A stretch of 43,987 nt of DNA from an archaeon (lineage in GTDB: Archaea > EX4484-52 > GLR71): contig WTCA01000012.1 of the NCBI GenBank assembly GCA_013138805.1, forward strand, positions 1 through 43,987, written 5' to 3'. This document shows, one piece after another, positions 24,395 to 31,907 of the stretch. The notes beneath the pieces are model-generated. The model worked only from the letters and a program-made list of their open reading frames with translations, was not told the origin of the DNA and ran no database searches. The position numbers and the translations under genes are program-made. How positions within the stretch are numbered: the first letter of the stretch is position 1; every line of letters starts with the position of its first letter.

Positions 24395-24655
24395 ATGGCT
24401 ACAAAAAAAGTAAAATCAGCAGGCAGATATGGTATAAGATACGGGAAAAAGATAAGGGACAAGACTGCGGCTGTTGAATCAAATTCAAGAGCTGTGCACA
24501 AATGCCCGTCCTGCCTTAAGAAAGGTCTGAAAAGACAGGCAGCAGGGATATGGCAGTGCAGGATATGTAACCTTAAGCTTGCGGGCGGAGCATACAGCCC
24601 AAAGACTTCGGCAACAAAGATTATAGAGAATGCGCTTGCAAAAAAACAGGATTAA
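24395..24655 (+). CDS. rpl37ae: 50S ribosomal protein eL43 (L37Ae)
   Basis: Zinc-ribbon ribosomal protein of 86 aa. The motif is HKCPSCLKKGLKRQAAGIW then QCRICNLKLAGGAYSP, i.e. two CxxC pairs. A CATTTAAAAAG promoter-like element lies in the 60-base gap after rrp42, so eL43 may have its own transcript in addition to operon read-through. Confidence 0.95.
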   Translation: MATKKVKSAGRYGIRYGKKIRDKTAAVESNSRAVHKCPSCLKKGLKRQAAGIWQCRICNLKLAGGAYSPKTSATKIIENALAKKQD

Positions 24656-24672
24656 GATTATAGGTGTATGAT

Positions 24673-24807
24673 ATGTATATATGCTTGACATGCAAAAAAG
24701 GATCAGATATAAAAGACATAAACGTGACGGCCATATGCAAGTATTGCTCAGGCAGGGTATTTGTCAAGGAAAGGGCAAAGATTAAAAGGACACATATCGC
24801 AAGATAA
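24673..24807 (+). CDS. rpoP: DNA-directed RNA polymerase subunit P (Rpo12)
   Basis: A 44-aa zinc-binding subunit of archaeal RNA polymerase (Rpb12/RPC10 homologue). It reads MYICLTCKK, with C4-x2-C7 and C22-x2-C25 as zinc ligands, and ends in the basic KRTHIAR tail typical of the family. GGTG lies just before the ATG. It follows eL43 by 17 bases and precedes pcc1, the standard archaeal order. Confidence 0.93.
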   Translation: MYICLTCKKGSDIKDINVTAICKYCSGRVFVKERAKIKRTHIAR

Positions 24808-24833
24808 GCCAAAAACAAGAGCATGATGTCTAT

Positions 24834-25082
24834 ATGGTTTACCATGCCTCATTGACACTTGAAAGCCCGAAGACAGGCATAATATTGTCTGCCATAGAAA
24901 AGACAGGCATACCAGACAGAAAACGCATAAGCATAAAAACAGAAAAGGCAGGAAACAGTCTAAAGGTCATGATAGAAGCGAAAGACCCGGTCGCCTTGCG
25001 CGCAGGCCTCAACAGTTTCATGAACCTCTATAATCTTTCAGATAATATTATAAAAGGTATTGTATATGGCAGAAAAAGATAA
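24834..25082 (+). CDS. pcc1: KEOPS complex subunit Pcc1
   Basis: An 82-aa KEOPS subunit, the dimerisation and tRNA-binding platform for t6A modification of tRNAs reading ANN codons. The family fold is seen in LTLESPKTGIILSAIEKT and the LKVMIEAKDPVALRAGLNSFMNLY helix. Position between rpoP and prefoldin beta is the usual archaeal context. Its last 17 bases overlap the prefoldin start. Confidence 0.88.
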   Translation: MVYHASLTLESPKTGIILSAIEKTGIPDRKRISIKTEKAGNSLKVMIEAKDPVALRAGLNSFMNLYNLSDNIIKGIVYGRKR

Positions 25083-25377
25083 TGGCGTAAATCCTATGGA
25101 AACTCAGATGCTCCAGCAGCAGATGCAGACAATCATGATACAGAAGGAGAACACAAGAGTACAGCTTCTTGAGATAGACAATGCGCTCAAAGAAGTCAAA
25201 ACGACAGAAGGCGATGTATACAAGACATCAGGTATACTTTTTATAAAATCTAACAGGGAAAAAATCACAAAAGAGCTTGAAGAGAAAAAGAACGATCTTG
25301 ATATGCGCATGAGCTCTCTTGACAAAAGAGAAGAGATGTTAAAAAAACAAATCATGAGCCCGGGAAAAGATTCTTGA
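25066..25377 (+). CDS. pfdB: prefoldin beta subunit
   Basis: A 103-aa beta-type prefoldin. The N-terminal and C-terminal coiled-coil helices (QQQMQTIMIQKENTRVQLLE; ITKELEEKKNDLDMRMSSL) surround the beta-hairpin region VYKTSGILFIKSNRE. It forms the jellyfish-shaped hexamer with alpha subunits and hands unfolded proteins to the thermosome. I use the ATG at 25066, after AAGGTATTG, rather than an upstream TTG. Overlap with pcc1 implies translational coupling. Confidence 0.93.
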   Translation: MAEKDNGVNPMETQMLQQQMQTIMIQKENTRVQLLEIDNALKEVKTTEGDVYKTSGILFIKSNREKITKELEEKKNDLDMRMSSLDKREEMLKKQIMSPGKDS

Positions 25378-25443
25378 GTCTTATCTGTTCTCAATTCTAA
25401 GAGAAACGTTAGCTTTATAATTCTTATTATCTAAAATTAGATT

Positions 25444-26670
25444 ATGCTGGAAAACATAATAGGTTCCAAAAGCAAGATATCAATTCTGAGAATTCTTTTC
25501 AGATGCGGCACAAAAGGCATTACAATACGCCAGCTCGCAATGAGATCAACTACTCCTTATTCTGTTGCTTACAGGGATATCGAGCTTCTTGAAACAGAAG
25601 GCTTCATAAAAGTCAGAAAAAAGGGCAGGAACAATATCGTAATGCTGAATGCAGATCATGAAAAATATAGAAAAGTATCCCAACTGTTTTCATCTGACGA
25701 AAAAGAGGTCAACAGGCCCAAAAAGATGTTCAGGAACGATGAAGCCCTTATAATCATACATCATAATGCGGATCCTGACGCTGTAGGAAGCGCAATAGCC
25801 ATAGCGCGCGGTTTCAGTCAGAGCAACATGAAATGCGACATCTTTGCGCCAGGAGGTCTGAGTGCCCAGAGCAAAAGGCTTCTTGCGAAATATCCATACC
25901 CTATTCTTGAAAAGATTGAAAAGTATCCATCGCTTGTCTTCATCCTTGACACATCATCCCCCGAACAGATTAATAATATAGTGATACCTCAAAGCTGCAA
26001 GAAGATACTGATTGATCATCACACACCGGGAAAGCTTTCAGATATCGCCGACATGAAGATAATAGATCCTTCTGCCCACTCAACAGCAGTTCTTGTCTAT
26101 GACCTCCTCATCTCCGCTGGTATAACGATAACCGCAGAGATAGCTTTCTTTCTTATGGCAGCGATTGTCGCAGACACAGGCTTTTTCCGCCTTGTTGATA
26201 AAAGAGACATCAATGTGATAAAAGAGTTGATTGAATATGTAGATATGGACAATATCTTTGCAGCCCTCTCAACACAGGTAAACTATGATGAAAAGATGGC
26301 ACGTATGCATTCTATGCAGTGTTCCAAAACTTACACTATTGACGGAAAGATAATTGTACTCACAGAAGCAAGCTCATTTGAGTCAAAAATAGCAAATTTT
26401 CTTATAGGATCCTTCGCAGACATAGCCATTGTTGAAAACATAAGCAAGACTGATGTGAGGATAAGCGCAAGGGCACGGAGATACCTTAACGGAAAGATTG
26501 ATCTCTCGCTGCTATTTAAAGGCATTGGAAAAGATATAGGCGGTAGCGGTGGCGGGCACAGTACTGTAGCCTCTGCGAACGGTTCAGAAACAGATAAGAT
26601 AGATATTGCAAGAGAAAAGATAAAGGTATACATTGAATCAACCTTCAGAAATAAACTGAAACAATTGTGA
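25444..26670 (+). CDS. HTH-DHH/DHHA1 phosphoesterase fusion
   Basis: A 408-aa protein. Residues 1-70 are a winged helix (ILFRCGTKGITIRQLAMRSTTPYSVAYRDIELLETEGFIKV). From 100 a DHH phosphoesterase begins, with HHNADPDAVGSA (106-117), D169 in LDTSS, and DHH at 191-193. The DHHA1 domain ends in a GGSGGGHSTVASANG signature. DHH-DHHA1 proteins cleave phosphodiester bonds in short oligonucleotides, nanoRNA or cyclic dinucleotides. The fused DNA-binding domain suggests nucleotide-responsive transcription control or nucleic-acid targeting. It follows prefoldin beta by 66 bases, an archaeal exosome-operon neighbourhood. Confidence 0.87.
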   Translation: MLENIIGSKSKISILRILFRCGTKGITIRQLAMRSTTPYSVAYRDIELLETEGFIKVRKKGRNNIVMLNADHEKYRKVSQLFSSDEKEVNRPKKMFRNDEALIIIHHNADPDAVGSAIAIARGFSQSNMKCDIFAPGGLSAQSKRLLAKYPYPILEKIEKYPSLVFILDTSSPEQINNIVIPQSCKKILIDHHTPGKLSDIADMKIIDPSAHSTAVLVYDLLISAGITITAEIAFFLMAAIVADTGFFRLVDKRDINVIKELIEYVDMDNIFAALSTQVNYDEKMARMHSMQCSKTYTIDGKIIVLTEASSFESKIANFLIGSFADIAIVENISKTDVRISARARRYLNGKIDLSLLFKGIGKDIGGSGGGHSTVASANGSETDKIDIAREKIKVYIESTFRNKLKQL

Positions 26671-26758
26671 GTATCAGACCAGGGAACAGAGACAAAAAAC
26701 AAAACGTTTTTATAAATATCGCTCTAACTATATGTATATCTGTTCTTGAGATGATTAT

Positions 26759-27016
26759 ATGGATATAGACAATATCATAGCTGCATTATCTGACATACAG
26801 GAAGACAAGAGAGTGCCAAGAAATGTGAGAGCATCCCTTCAGGAGACTGTAGGAGAGCTTACGAATAACGATGAAAATATAACTGTAAAGCTCAATACAG
26901 CAATATCTATACTTGATGAAGTCAGCAATGACACGAACATACAGCCATTCACACGGACTCAAATATGGAATATAGTCAGTATGTTAGAATCACTTCAGAA
27001 TGATATTGAAACCTGA
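26759..27016 (+). CDS. UPF0147 family protein
   Basis: An 85-aa helical archaeal protein. RVPRNVRASLQETVGEL and TAISILDEVSNDTNIQPFTRTQIWNIVSMLE match the UPF0147 family, which has no known function. A TTTTTATAAATATC box lies about 45-50 bp upstream. The gene sits between the DHH gene and sepF with its own promoter on each side, so it is probably monocistronic. Confidence 0.85.
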   Translation: MDIDNIIAALSDIQEDKRVPRNVRASLQETVGELTNNDENITVKLNTAISILDEVSNDTNIQPFTRTQIWNIVSMLESLQNDIET

Positions 27017-27100
27017 CAAAAGCTTTTAAATGTTGCTGAACAAAAGAGATATAACAATCCAATAGTGATTTAAACATATAACAGCGAGAGGAGAAGTATT

Positions 27101-27445
27101 ATGGGATTTTTAAGCAAGATAATTAGCGAGCCTGAAGGCGAAGAGATAAACGAGACAAATTATCTCGAAATTGATGATATAGACCCGTCCCACCAGGGAA
27201 AATTCATGATCCGTGTTGAGACCCTTTCTGAATTTTCAGACACGAGCGTGATACAGGAATATGTAAGGAACGGCGACATTGTCTGGGTAAGAATAAAGCC
27301 ACTGAAAGAGAAAGACATAACCGAACTTAAAAGGGCTGTTGACAGGCTCAGGAAGACCTGTGTAGCAATAAACGGCGATGTCGCAGGCATTGATGAAGAT
27401 TATCTTGTTCTGACACCTCCTGGCGTAAGCATACATAGAAGGTAA
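27101..27445 (+). CDS. sepF: cell division protein SepF, archaeal type
   Basis: A 114-aa SepF. The N-terminal amphipathic membrane-targeting helix (MGFLSKIISE) is followed by an acidic linker and the SepF core (KFMIRVETLSEFSDTSVIQEYVRNGDIVWVRIKPL...LKRAVDRLRKTCVAINGDVAGIDEDYLVLTPPGV). Archaeal SepF tethers FtsZ to the membrane, so this genome should also have ftsZ, which is not in the window. A GAGGAG ribosome site precedes the ATG. A TTTTAAAT promoter-like box lies about 75 bp upstream. Confidence 0.9.
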   Translation: MGFLSKIISEPEGEEINETNYLEIDDIDPSHQGKFMIRVETLSEFSDTSVIQEYVRNGDIVWVRIKPLKEKDITELKRAVDRLRKTCVAINGDVAGIDEDYLVLTPPGVSIHRR

Positions 27446-27448
27446 ATC

Positions 27449-27471
27449 CTTCATTATTCTTTTCTTTTTAT
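27449..27471 (+). terminator. T-rich terminator after sepF
   Basis: A pyrimidine stretch (TTCATTATTCTTTTCTTTTT) begins four bases after the sepF stop. It lies between sepF and the convergent marC gene. Confidence 0.45.
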
Positions 27472-27520
27472 ACTATATCTATTAGTTCTATAAAATATAT
27501 TCATCCAAAAACAACGGAAC

Positions 27521-28150
27521 CTAAACAAATGTCAGATAAAAGTCATAGATTCCGCCTGTAACATACTGGACAGCAATCGCTAAAAGTATAAGCCCCATAA
27601 GCCTTGTTATCACTTTGGTACCTGTAGTTCCCAAAAGATTAAATATTCTGTCAGAACTTCTGAATATAACATACGCCAGCATACAGGCTATAACAACAGC
27701 AAGGATTACAAAAATCTTTTGCTCGGCAGACACTGCAGACGAATAAAGAAGAATGCCTGTTGTTATGGCACCTGGACCTGTCATAAGAGGTATGGCCAAA
27801 GGTGTTATAGCCAGATTTTCCATTGTCTCCCATTCATCTTCTTCTTCAGATGTATGTTTTGTCTTCTGTTTCTGACCAAAAATCATCTGCAGGGAAATCA
27901 TTCCTAAAAGGATGCCACCGGCAATCTTGAATGAATAGAGGCTTATGTCCAGAAAGCCAAATATAGCATTCCCAAAGATTGTAAAGACAAGAAGGGATGA
28001 TGTCGCAACAACTATAGCCTTATGGATTATCCTTTTCCTGTCTTTTTTGCTATAGTCTTCAAGAAGCGACCGTATTATACCTATAGTACCTATAGGGTTG
28101 ATTATTACAAAAAGGGTAAGTACAGCATAGTAAAGAAAGCTAAGATCCAT
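27521..28150 (-). CDS. MarC-family integral membrane protein
   Basis: A 209-aa membrane protein with six predicted hydrophobic segments in the MarC/SNARE-like arrangement. Landmarks are FVIINPIGTIGII near the N-terminus, LAITPLAIPLMTGPGAITTGI in the centre and a final VITRLMGLILLAIAVQYVTGGI helix. Despite the name the family has no proven role in antibiotic resistance; transport of small metabolites is suspected. The ATG at 28150 is used rather than an upstream TTG that overlaps the PCNA stop. It directly follows the PCNA gene and is probably co-transcribed with it. Confidence 0.9.
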   Translation of the reverse strand: MDLSFLYYAVLTLFVIINPIGTIGIIRSLLEDYSKKDRKRIIHKAIVVATSSLLVFTIFGNAIFGFLDISLYSFKIAGGILLGMISLQMIFGQKQKTKHTSEEEDEWETMENLAITPLAIPLMTGPGAITTGILLYSSAVSAEQKIFVILAVVIACMLAYVIFRSSDRIFNLLGTTGTKVITRLMGLILLAIAVQYVTGGIYDFYLTFV

Positions 28151-28152
28151 AA

Positions 28153-28902
28153 TCAATCCTCTACTCTTGGAGCAAGCACATAGCTCAGTTCAAGGCTGTC
28201 TTTCTTCCTAAATGTAAGCCTTGAAGGATAATCCTTGCCTATCTCTATCTTCACGACATCCGCAAGCTTTCCGCCTTTGACAATCTTCTTGAAATAATCA
28301 AGACTAAATTTAGAGGATGAAGAACCTTTTGAAGTCAGGTCAAGTATGGCTTTGTTGCCTTTCTCTATATCAAGCTGGACTTCATTAAGATCACCTTTGG
28401 ACGACATGGAAAATTTCTTCTCATCAGCAGAGAGGACAAGAGTGTCAGACACGATTGAAGCGTCTCCTATACCATCCTCAAGTATTGATGTCTGAAGGTC
28501 TACAGTGGTCGCAAAATCAAGATTCATCTCTGGTGATTCTGAATCCTCTATGTTTATGAGAGGCTGCACAAATTTCCTTGTAGACTTTCCGACAAATGTT
28601 ATCTCAAGCTTTTTCCCATCCTTATCAAGCTCTAAAGTGACCTTATCAAAAGATGACGCTCTCTTCAGCACAGAAAGCAAACTTTCCATATTAACGCTTA
28701 TTTCCTGCTCAGAATCTATTTCATACTTATCAAAATTAGTCGCGAGAAATTTGAGATTCACAAGAACAACCATTGTAGGATCTACAGCAGTCATATATAT
28801 TCCATCTTTTTTAGCCTTGAAAGATGCCTCTGTTATGAATTCAGATACGGCAGTCAAGGCATCCCTGAAAGGGGTCACATCATCAAGTACAGCTTTAAAC
28901 AT
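28153..28902 (-). CDS. pcn: DNA polymerase sliding clamp PCNA
   Basis: A 249-aa homotrimeric clamp. Two repeated halves carry DGIYMTAVDPTMVVLVNLKF and the interdomain region, and the C-terminal tail LELSYVLAPRVED matches the PIP-box-binding end (YxLAPR). It tethers polymerases, FEN1 and ligase to DNA. A GGAGGTT ribosome site lies seven bases before the ATG. Near it, 28921-28939 holds a short AT-rich palindromic stretch (GATTGCAATTGCAATTC) of unknown meaning. Confidence 0.95.
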   Translation of the reverse strand: MFKAVLDDVTPFRDALTAVSEFITEASFKAKKDGIYMTAVDPTMVVLVNLKFLATNFDKYEIDSEQEISVNMESLLSVLKRASSFDKVTLELDKDGKKLEITFVGKSTRKFVQPLINIEDSESPEMNLDFATTVDLQTSILEDGIGDASIVSDTLVLSADEKKFSMSSKGDLNEVQLDIEKGNKAILDLTSKGSSSSKFSLDYFKKIVKGGKLADVVKIEIGKDYPSRLTFRKKDSLELSYVLAPRVED

Positions 28903-29093
28903 TTAAATAAACCTCCAAAAATTACGATTGCAATTGCAATTCTCTATTATTTTTGCCCGAACATTTATTAATCTTTAACATCATGCTTCTGAAAAGACTA
29001 CATAATTAAGATTAATATACAGAATAATCATATAAAAGCTAAAAATTCAGGAACAAAAAAATAAGAAGAAAAAAATCAGCTAGGATTTATATA

Positions 29094-29423
29094 TCAGCTG
29101 TACTCGCGCCATATATGCCCGCATTCAATGCATTTATAGAATCTTGTCTCAGGCTCATCGCTCGATCTTGTCTGCCTGCACCACCAGAATACCTTATTGT
29201 TATCGCATTTAGGACATGGCATCTCCATAACAGGAAGATTGACACTGTTTTTTTCAATAACCTGTATATTATCCAAAGGATCATGCTCAATCTTTTCGCT
29301 CAGTTTAATAGAATCCGTCTTTTTTACCTTCTGGACCGCACACCCGTTCTTACACACAAATACAACAGAACCATTATTCTTCTCAGGTCTCATGAGACTG
29401 CCGCATGACTTACATATTTGCAT
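29094..29423 (-). CDS. tfs: transcription factor S (TFIIS-like)
   Basis: A 109-aa transcript-cleavage factor. N-terminal zinc ribbon: C4, C7, C24, C28. C-terminal zinc ribbon: C70, C73, C98, C101. It has the invariant QTRSSDEPET loop, whose D89-E90 enter the polymerase active site and stimulate cleavage of backtracked RNA. An AACCATATAGT box about 25 bp upstream indicates a leaderless transcript. Confidence 0.94.
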   Translation of the reverse strand: MQICKSCGSLMRPEKNNGSVVFVCKNGCAVQKVKKTDSIKLSEKIEHDPLDNIQVIEKNSVNLPVMEMPCPKCDNNKVFWWCRQTRSSDEPETRFYKCIECGHIWREYS

Positions 29424-29642
29424 AAATCCACCCCTTTTTAACTATATGGTTTTTATCTGAATAGCACCACAAGATTTAAATGCTTTTATCATTTGGTTAT
29501 CTGCACAAAATTTTTTGTGGAAATATATATTATATGAAAACTATATAAAGGTTTCTGTCAGAATGAAGAAGTTTTAGAGAAGCTATAGTGACAACATAAT
29601 TAAAAAATACCTACGATTTATAACATAAAAAAGTGAAAGAAA

Positions 29643-29915
29643 TTACTTCTTCAATGCTTTCTCAAACTCTGCGCCGAAAAGGTTGACTTCATCTTTTGTC
29701 CTTTTAACAGCATCCATAATTGCCTTTTTAGGGTCGCTGGCCTTGACGACAAGCCTGGGTAAACCAATATACGGATGTGACTTCTCATATGCTGCAAAAG
29801 ACACAGAAGAATCATTCCATAGTGCTTTCCTAAGAAGATTTGGAAGAGTATGTTGGCTATCAGATATCTCTATTATCAATGTTTCCTTATCTTGTTTCTC
29901 AATCTTCAGCTGCAT
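29643..29915 (-). CDS. rpoL: DNA-directed RNA polymerase subunit L (Rpb11/Rpo11)
   Basis: A 90-aa RNA polymerase assembly subunit that pairs with RpoD. The family core is HTLPNLLRKALW followed by a short strand (VSFAAYEKSHPYIGLPRLVVKA) and the ALKK end. I use the inner ATG (MQLKIEK) rather than an upstream GTG three codons earlier. The 219-base gap to tfs holds only AT-rich DNA and a promoter-like 14-mer that also occurs in front of the mrp operon. Confidence 0.92.
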   Translation of the reverse strand: MQLKIEKQDKETLIIEISDSQHTLPNLLRKALWNDSSVSFAAYEKSHPYIGLPRLVVKASDPKKAIMDAVKRTKDEVNLFGAEFEKALKK

Positions 29916-30076
29916 ACAGACCACATATAATAGGTAGATAATTATTTGTTCATCTTAGTATATAAATCTATCATTGAAGTGTCCCAGACTCCAACTTTTA
30001 TATATACTCAACTTAACTTTTTAAAAGTATCGCAAAGAGTTATGACAGAACATATACTTATACTATAAACAGGAAA

Positions 30077-31186
30077 TCAGAACCTGAAATCCTCATAGAT
30101 TCTGAGCATCTTCCTGTCAATGCTTGGAGAAGTCTCATCAATGACCTGGTAAAACAGCTTGTTGTCTATAGAAAAAGAGTTGTTGACCACATAATCAATA
30201 GCTGCAATCTCAAGAGCATTTGTCACTATACGCCTTATATCCCTACCGCTATATCTTAAATTTCCGTTTTCCTTGTCTTCCATATAATGCACTATATCAT
30301 CCACATTGACCTCCGGTACATATCCATCAATCTGCCTGTCAAGCTCAAGACCGAATATGAAACCCTTCTCTTTCTCTCCTGGAGGCGGTATATAAAGAGA
30401 TGAATTGAACCTGCTGAGAAGAGCACTGTCAATCATATCCGGCCTGTTTGTCGCAGCTATAAGGTTTATCTCTGTCTTATCAATCCCGTCTATCTGCGTA
30501 AGAAGAGTGGACAGCGTCCTGTTGGATGCGGAGTCCGTACCGTCCCGGCTCATAGATATTGCATCAATCTCATCTATGAAAAGAACATTGCTCTCATCCT
30601 CCTTAAGCTTTGAGAATATCTTTGATATGTTCCTGCTTGTCTCACCGTAATACTTGGAAAGCACATTTGAAGCGTCAATGAAATACATAGTGCTGTCAGC
30701 AATCTCGTTTGAAAGCGCCCCGGAAAAAAAAGACTTGCCACACCCAGGAGGACCATACATAAGTACTGTATTACCAGCCCTTATCTTAAAAGGCATATCC
30801 TTAGTCCTGGGATATATGATATGCACCTTAAACTTTTCTTTGATATAATCATATCCTATTATGTCATCAAATGTGAAATCCGATGTCACCACAGCCTTAT
30901 CAATCCAGTCATCCTCACCATTATCATCATCTATAACAGACATATCCCCAGAATTTTTCTTATCAGTCTGGCAGGCCGCCGCAAGATCCCATGACTCATT
31001 CTGCACCTCTTTGTACAGTGCATAGGCCCTGTACCTCACATCAAAATTATTCTCAAGCATAGCCTTTACAAGATAGTCTTTTGAGATATAAAGGTGCTTA
31101 AGGGAGTGCAAAGGCTCTGTGCTTCTTATTTCCCTGCTCTTCTTGAGATGCGACATCCCTTTGTCTATATAGAGCTGGTTAAGCAC
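30077..31186 (-). CDS. Vps4/CdvC-like AAA ATPase with N-terminal helical (MIT-like) domain
   Basis: A 369-aa protein. Residues 1-65 form three helices reminiscent of an MIT domain (LYISKDYLVKAMLENNFDVRYRAYALYKEVQ). A linker of about 40 acidic residues leads to a classic AAA domain: Walker A GPPGCGKS (145-152), pore loop SKYYGET (aromatic Y179/Y180), Walker B LFIDEI (202-207), sensor-1 N247 in AATNRPD, one clear arginine finger R259 and YSGRDIRRIV. This is the pattern of Vps4/katanin ATPases, which disassemble ESCRT-III filaments. The start is a GTG five bases after GTGAT. It ends an operon with the ESCRT-III-like gene 16 bases upstream. Confidence 0.85.
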   Translation of the reverse strand: MLNQLYIDKGMSHLKKSREIRSTEPLHSLKHLYISKDYLVKAMLENNFDVRYRAYALYKEVQNESWDLAAACQTDKKNSGDMSVIDDDNGEDDWIDKAVVTSDFTFDDIIGYDYIKEKFKVHIIYPRTKDMPFKIRAGNTVLMYGPPGCGKSFFSGALSNEIADSTMYFIDASNVLSKYYGETSRNISKIFSKLKEDESNVLFIDEIDAISMSRDGTDSASNRTLSTLLTQIDGIDKTEINLIAATNRPDMIDSALLSRFNSSLYIPPPGEKEKGFIFGLELDRQIDGYVPEVNVDDIVHYMEDKENGNLRYSGRDIRRIVTNALEIAAIDYVVNNSFSIDNKLFYQVIDETSPSIDRKMLRIYEDFRF

Positions 31187-31202
31187 AGGCCATCACACTT
31201 TT

Positions 31203-31886
31203 TTAGGGGTGTCCCTCTGTTTCAGCCATCAGAGGAGTATTCACAAGATTGTAGGCTTCCTGTATCTCAGTGCTGTAATCTTCAGGATTCCTGGATATAT
31301 CTTCAAATATCCTGTCCATTTCTTCATCATATACATCTATCCCGCCAATCTCTGCCTGAGCATCAAGCATATTCTCTTTTGACAGCATATAGCCTCTCAT
31401 CTGCATAGGCTCGGAAAGACTATCTGAATCCATATAGTCCTTTATCTTCTCAAATCCTGATATGACTGCCGCAAGATCCGTATCCCTTACCTCCGGACTA
31501 AGATAGCTCAATGCCTTCTCATAAAGAAGATCCTTTCTGGTAACATCAATGTCCATGACAATAGGAGTATACTCAAACACTTTCTGCCTGTACAGCTCTT
31601 CCTCCTTTGACAGGACATCCTCATGCCTCTCAAGCTTCTGCATCGTGACCAGATATGATTTTGCCCTGTCCATATTGCCTTCATCTGCAAGACGTCTCAC
31701 ATGCTGGAAAATTTCATGCTTCTCCTTCACTATCTTCTCTTTCGCAGACCTGCACACAGAAGACCTTCTTGATGCGTTCTTCTGCTTCATCTTAACTGCA
31801 TGGATATATGTCTCAAGATTGCCTATCATGACATCTATATCCGGTCTTTTCTCTTCTTTTCTCTTAAATACATTCATAATACTCAT
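31203..31886 (-). CDS. ESCRT-III/CdvB-like (Snf7-like) helical protein
   Basis: A 227-aa all-helical protein. The N-terminus is short and basic (NVFKRKEEKR), followed by a long basic helical hairpin (about 20-105). The hairpin contains an ESCRT-III-like turn DEGNMDRAKSYLVTMQKLERHEDVLSKEEELY. Further helices lead to an acidic C-terminus (YDEEMDRIFEDISRNPEDYSTEIQEA). Basic front, acidic tail and the GN-x3-AK hairpin are hallmarks of Snf7-fold ESCRT-III proteins, whose polymers remodel membranes. The tail may bind the MIT-like domain of the adjacent ATPase; no exact MIM motif is seen. Start: ATG at 31886, after GGGGTTGA; another ATG lies three codons downstream. Confidence 0.6.
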   Translation of the reverse strand: MSIMNVFKRKEEKRPDIDVMIGNLETYIHAVKMKQKNASRRSSVCRSAKEKIVKEKHEIFQHVRRLADEGNMDRAKSYLVTMQKLERHEDVLSKEEELYRQKVFEYTPIVMDIDVTRKDLLYEKALSYLSPEVRDTDLAAVISGFEKIKDYMDSDSLSEPMQMRGYMLSKENMLDAQAEIGGIDVYDEEMDRIFEDISRNPEDYSTEIQEAYNLVNTPLMAETEGHP

Positions 31887-31907
31887 AGACTTCAACCCCA
31901 AATCATC

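Noticed and set aside
28921-28939. Replication origin repeat next to pcn
   Set aside because: Only one short AT-rich palindromic stretch, no repeated origin-recognition boxes and no orc1/cdc6 gene nearby.
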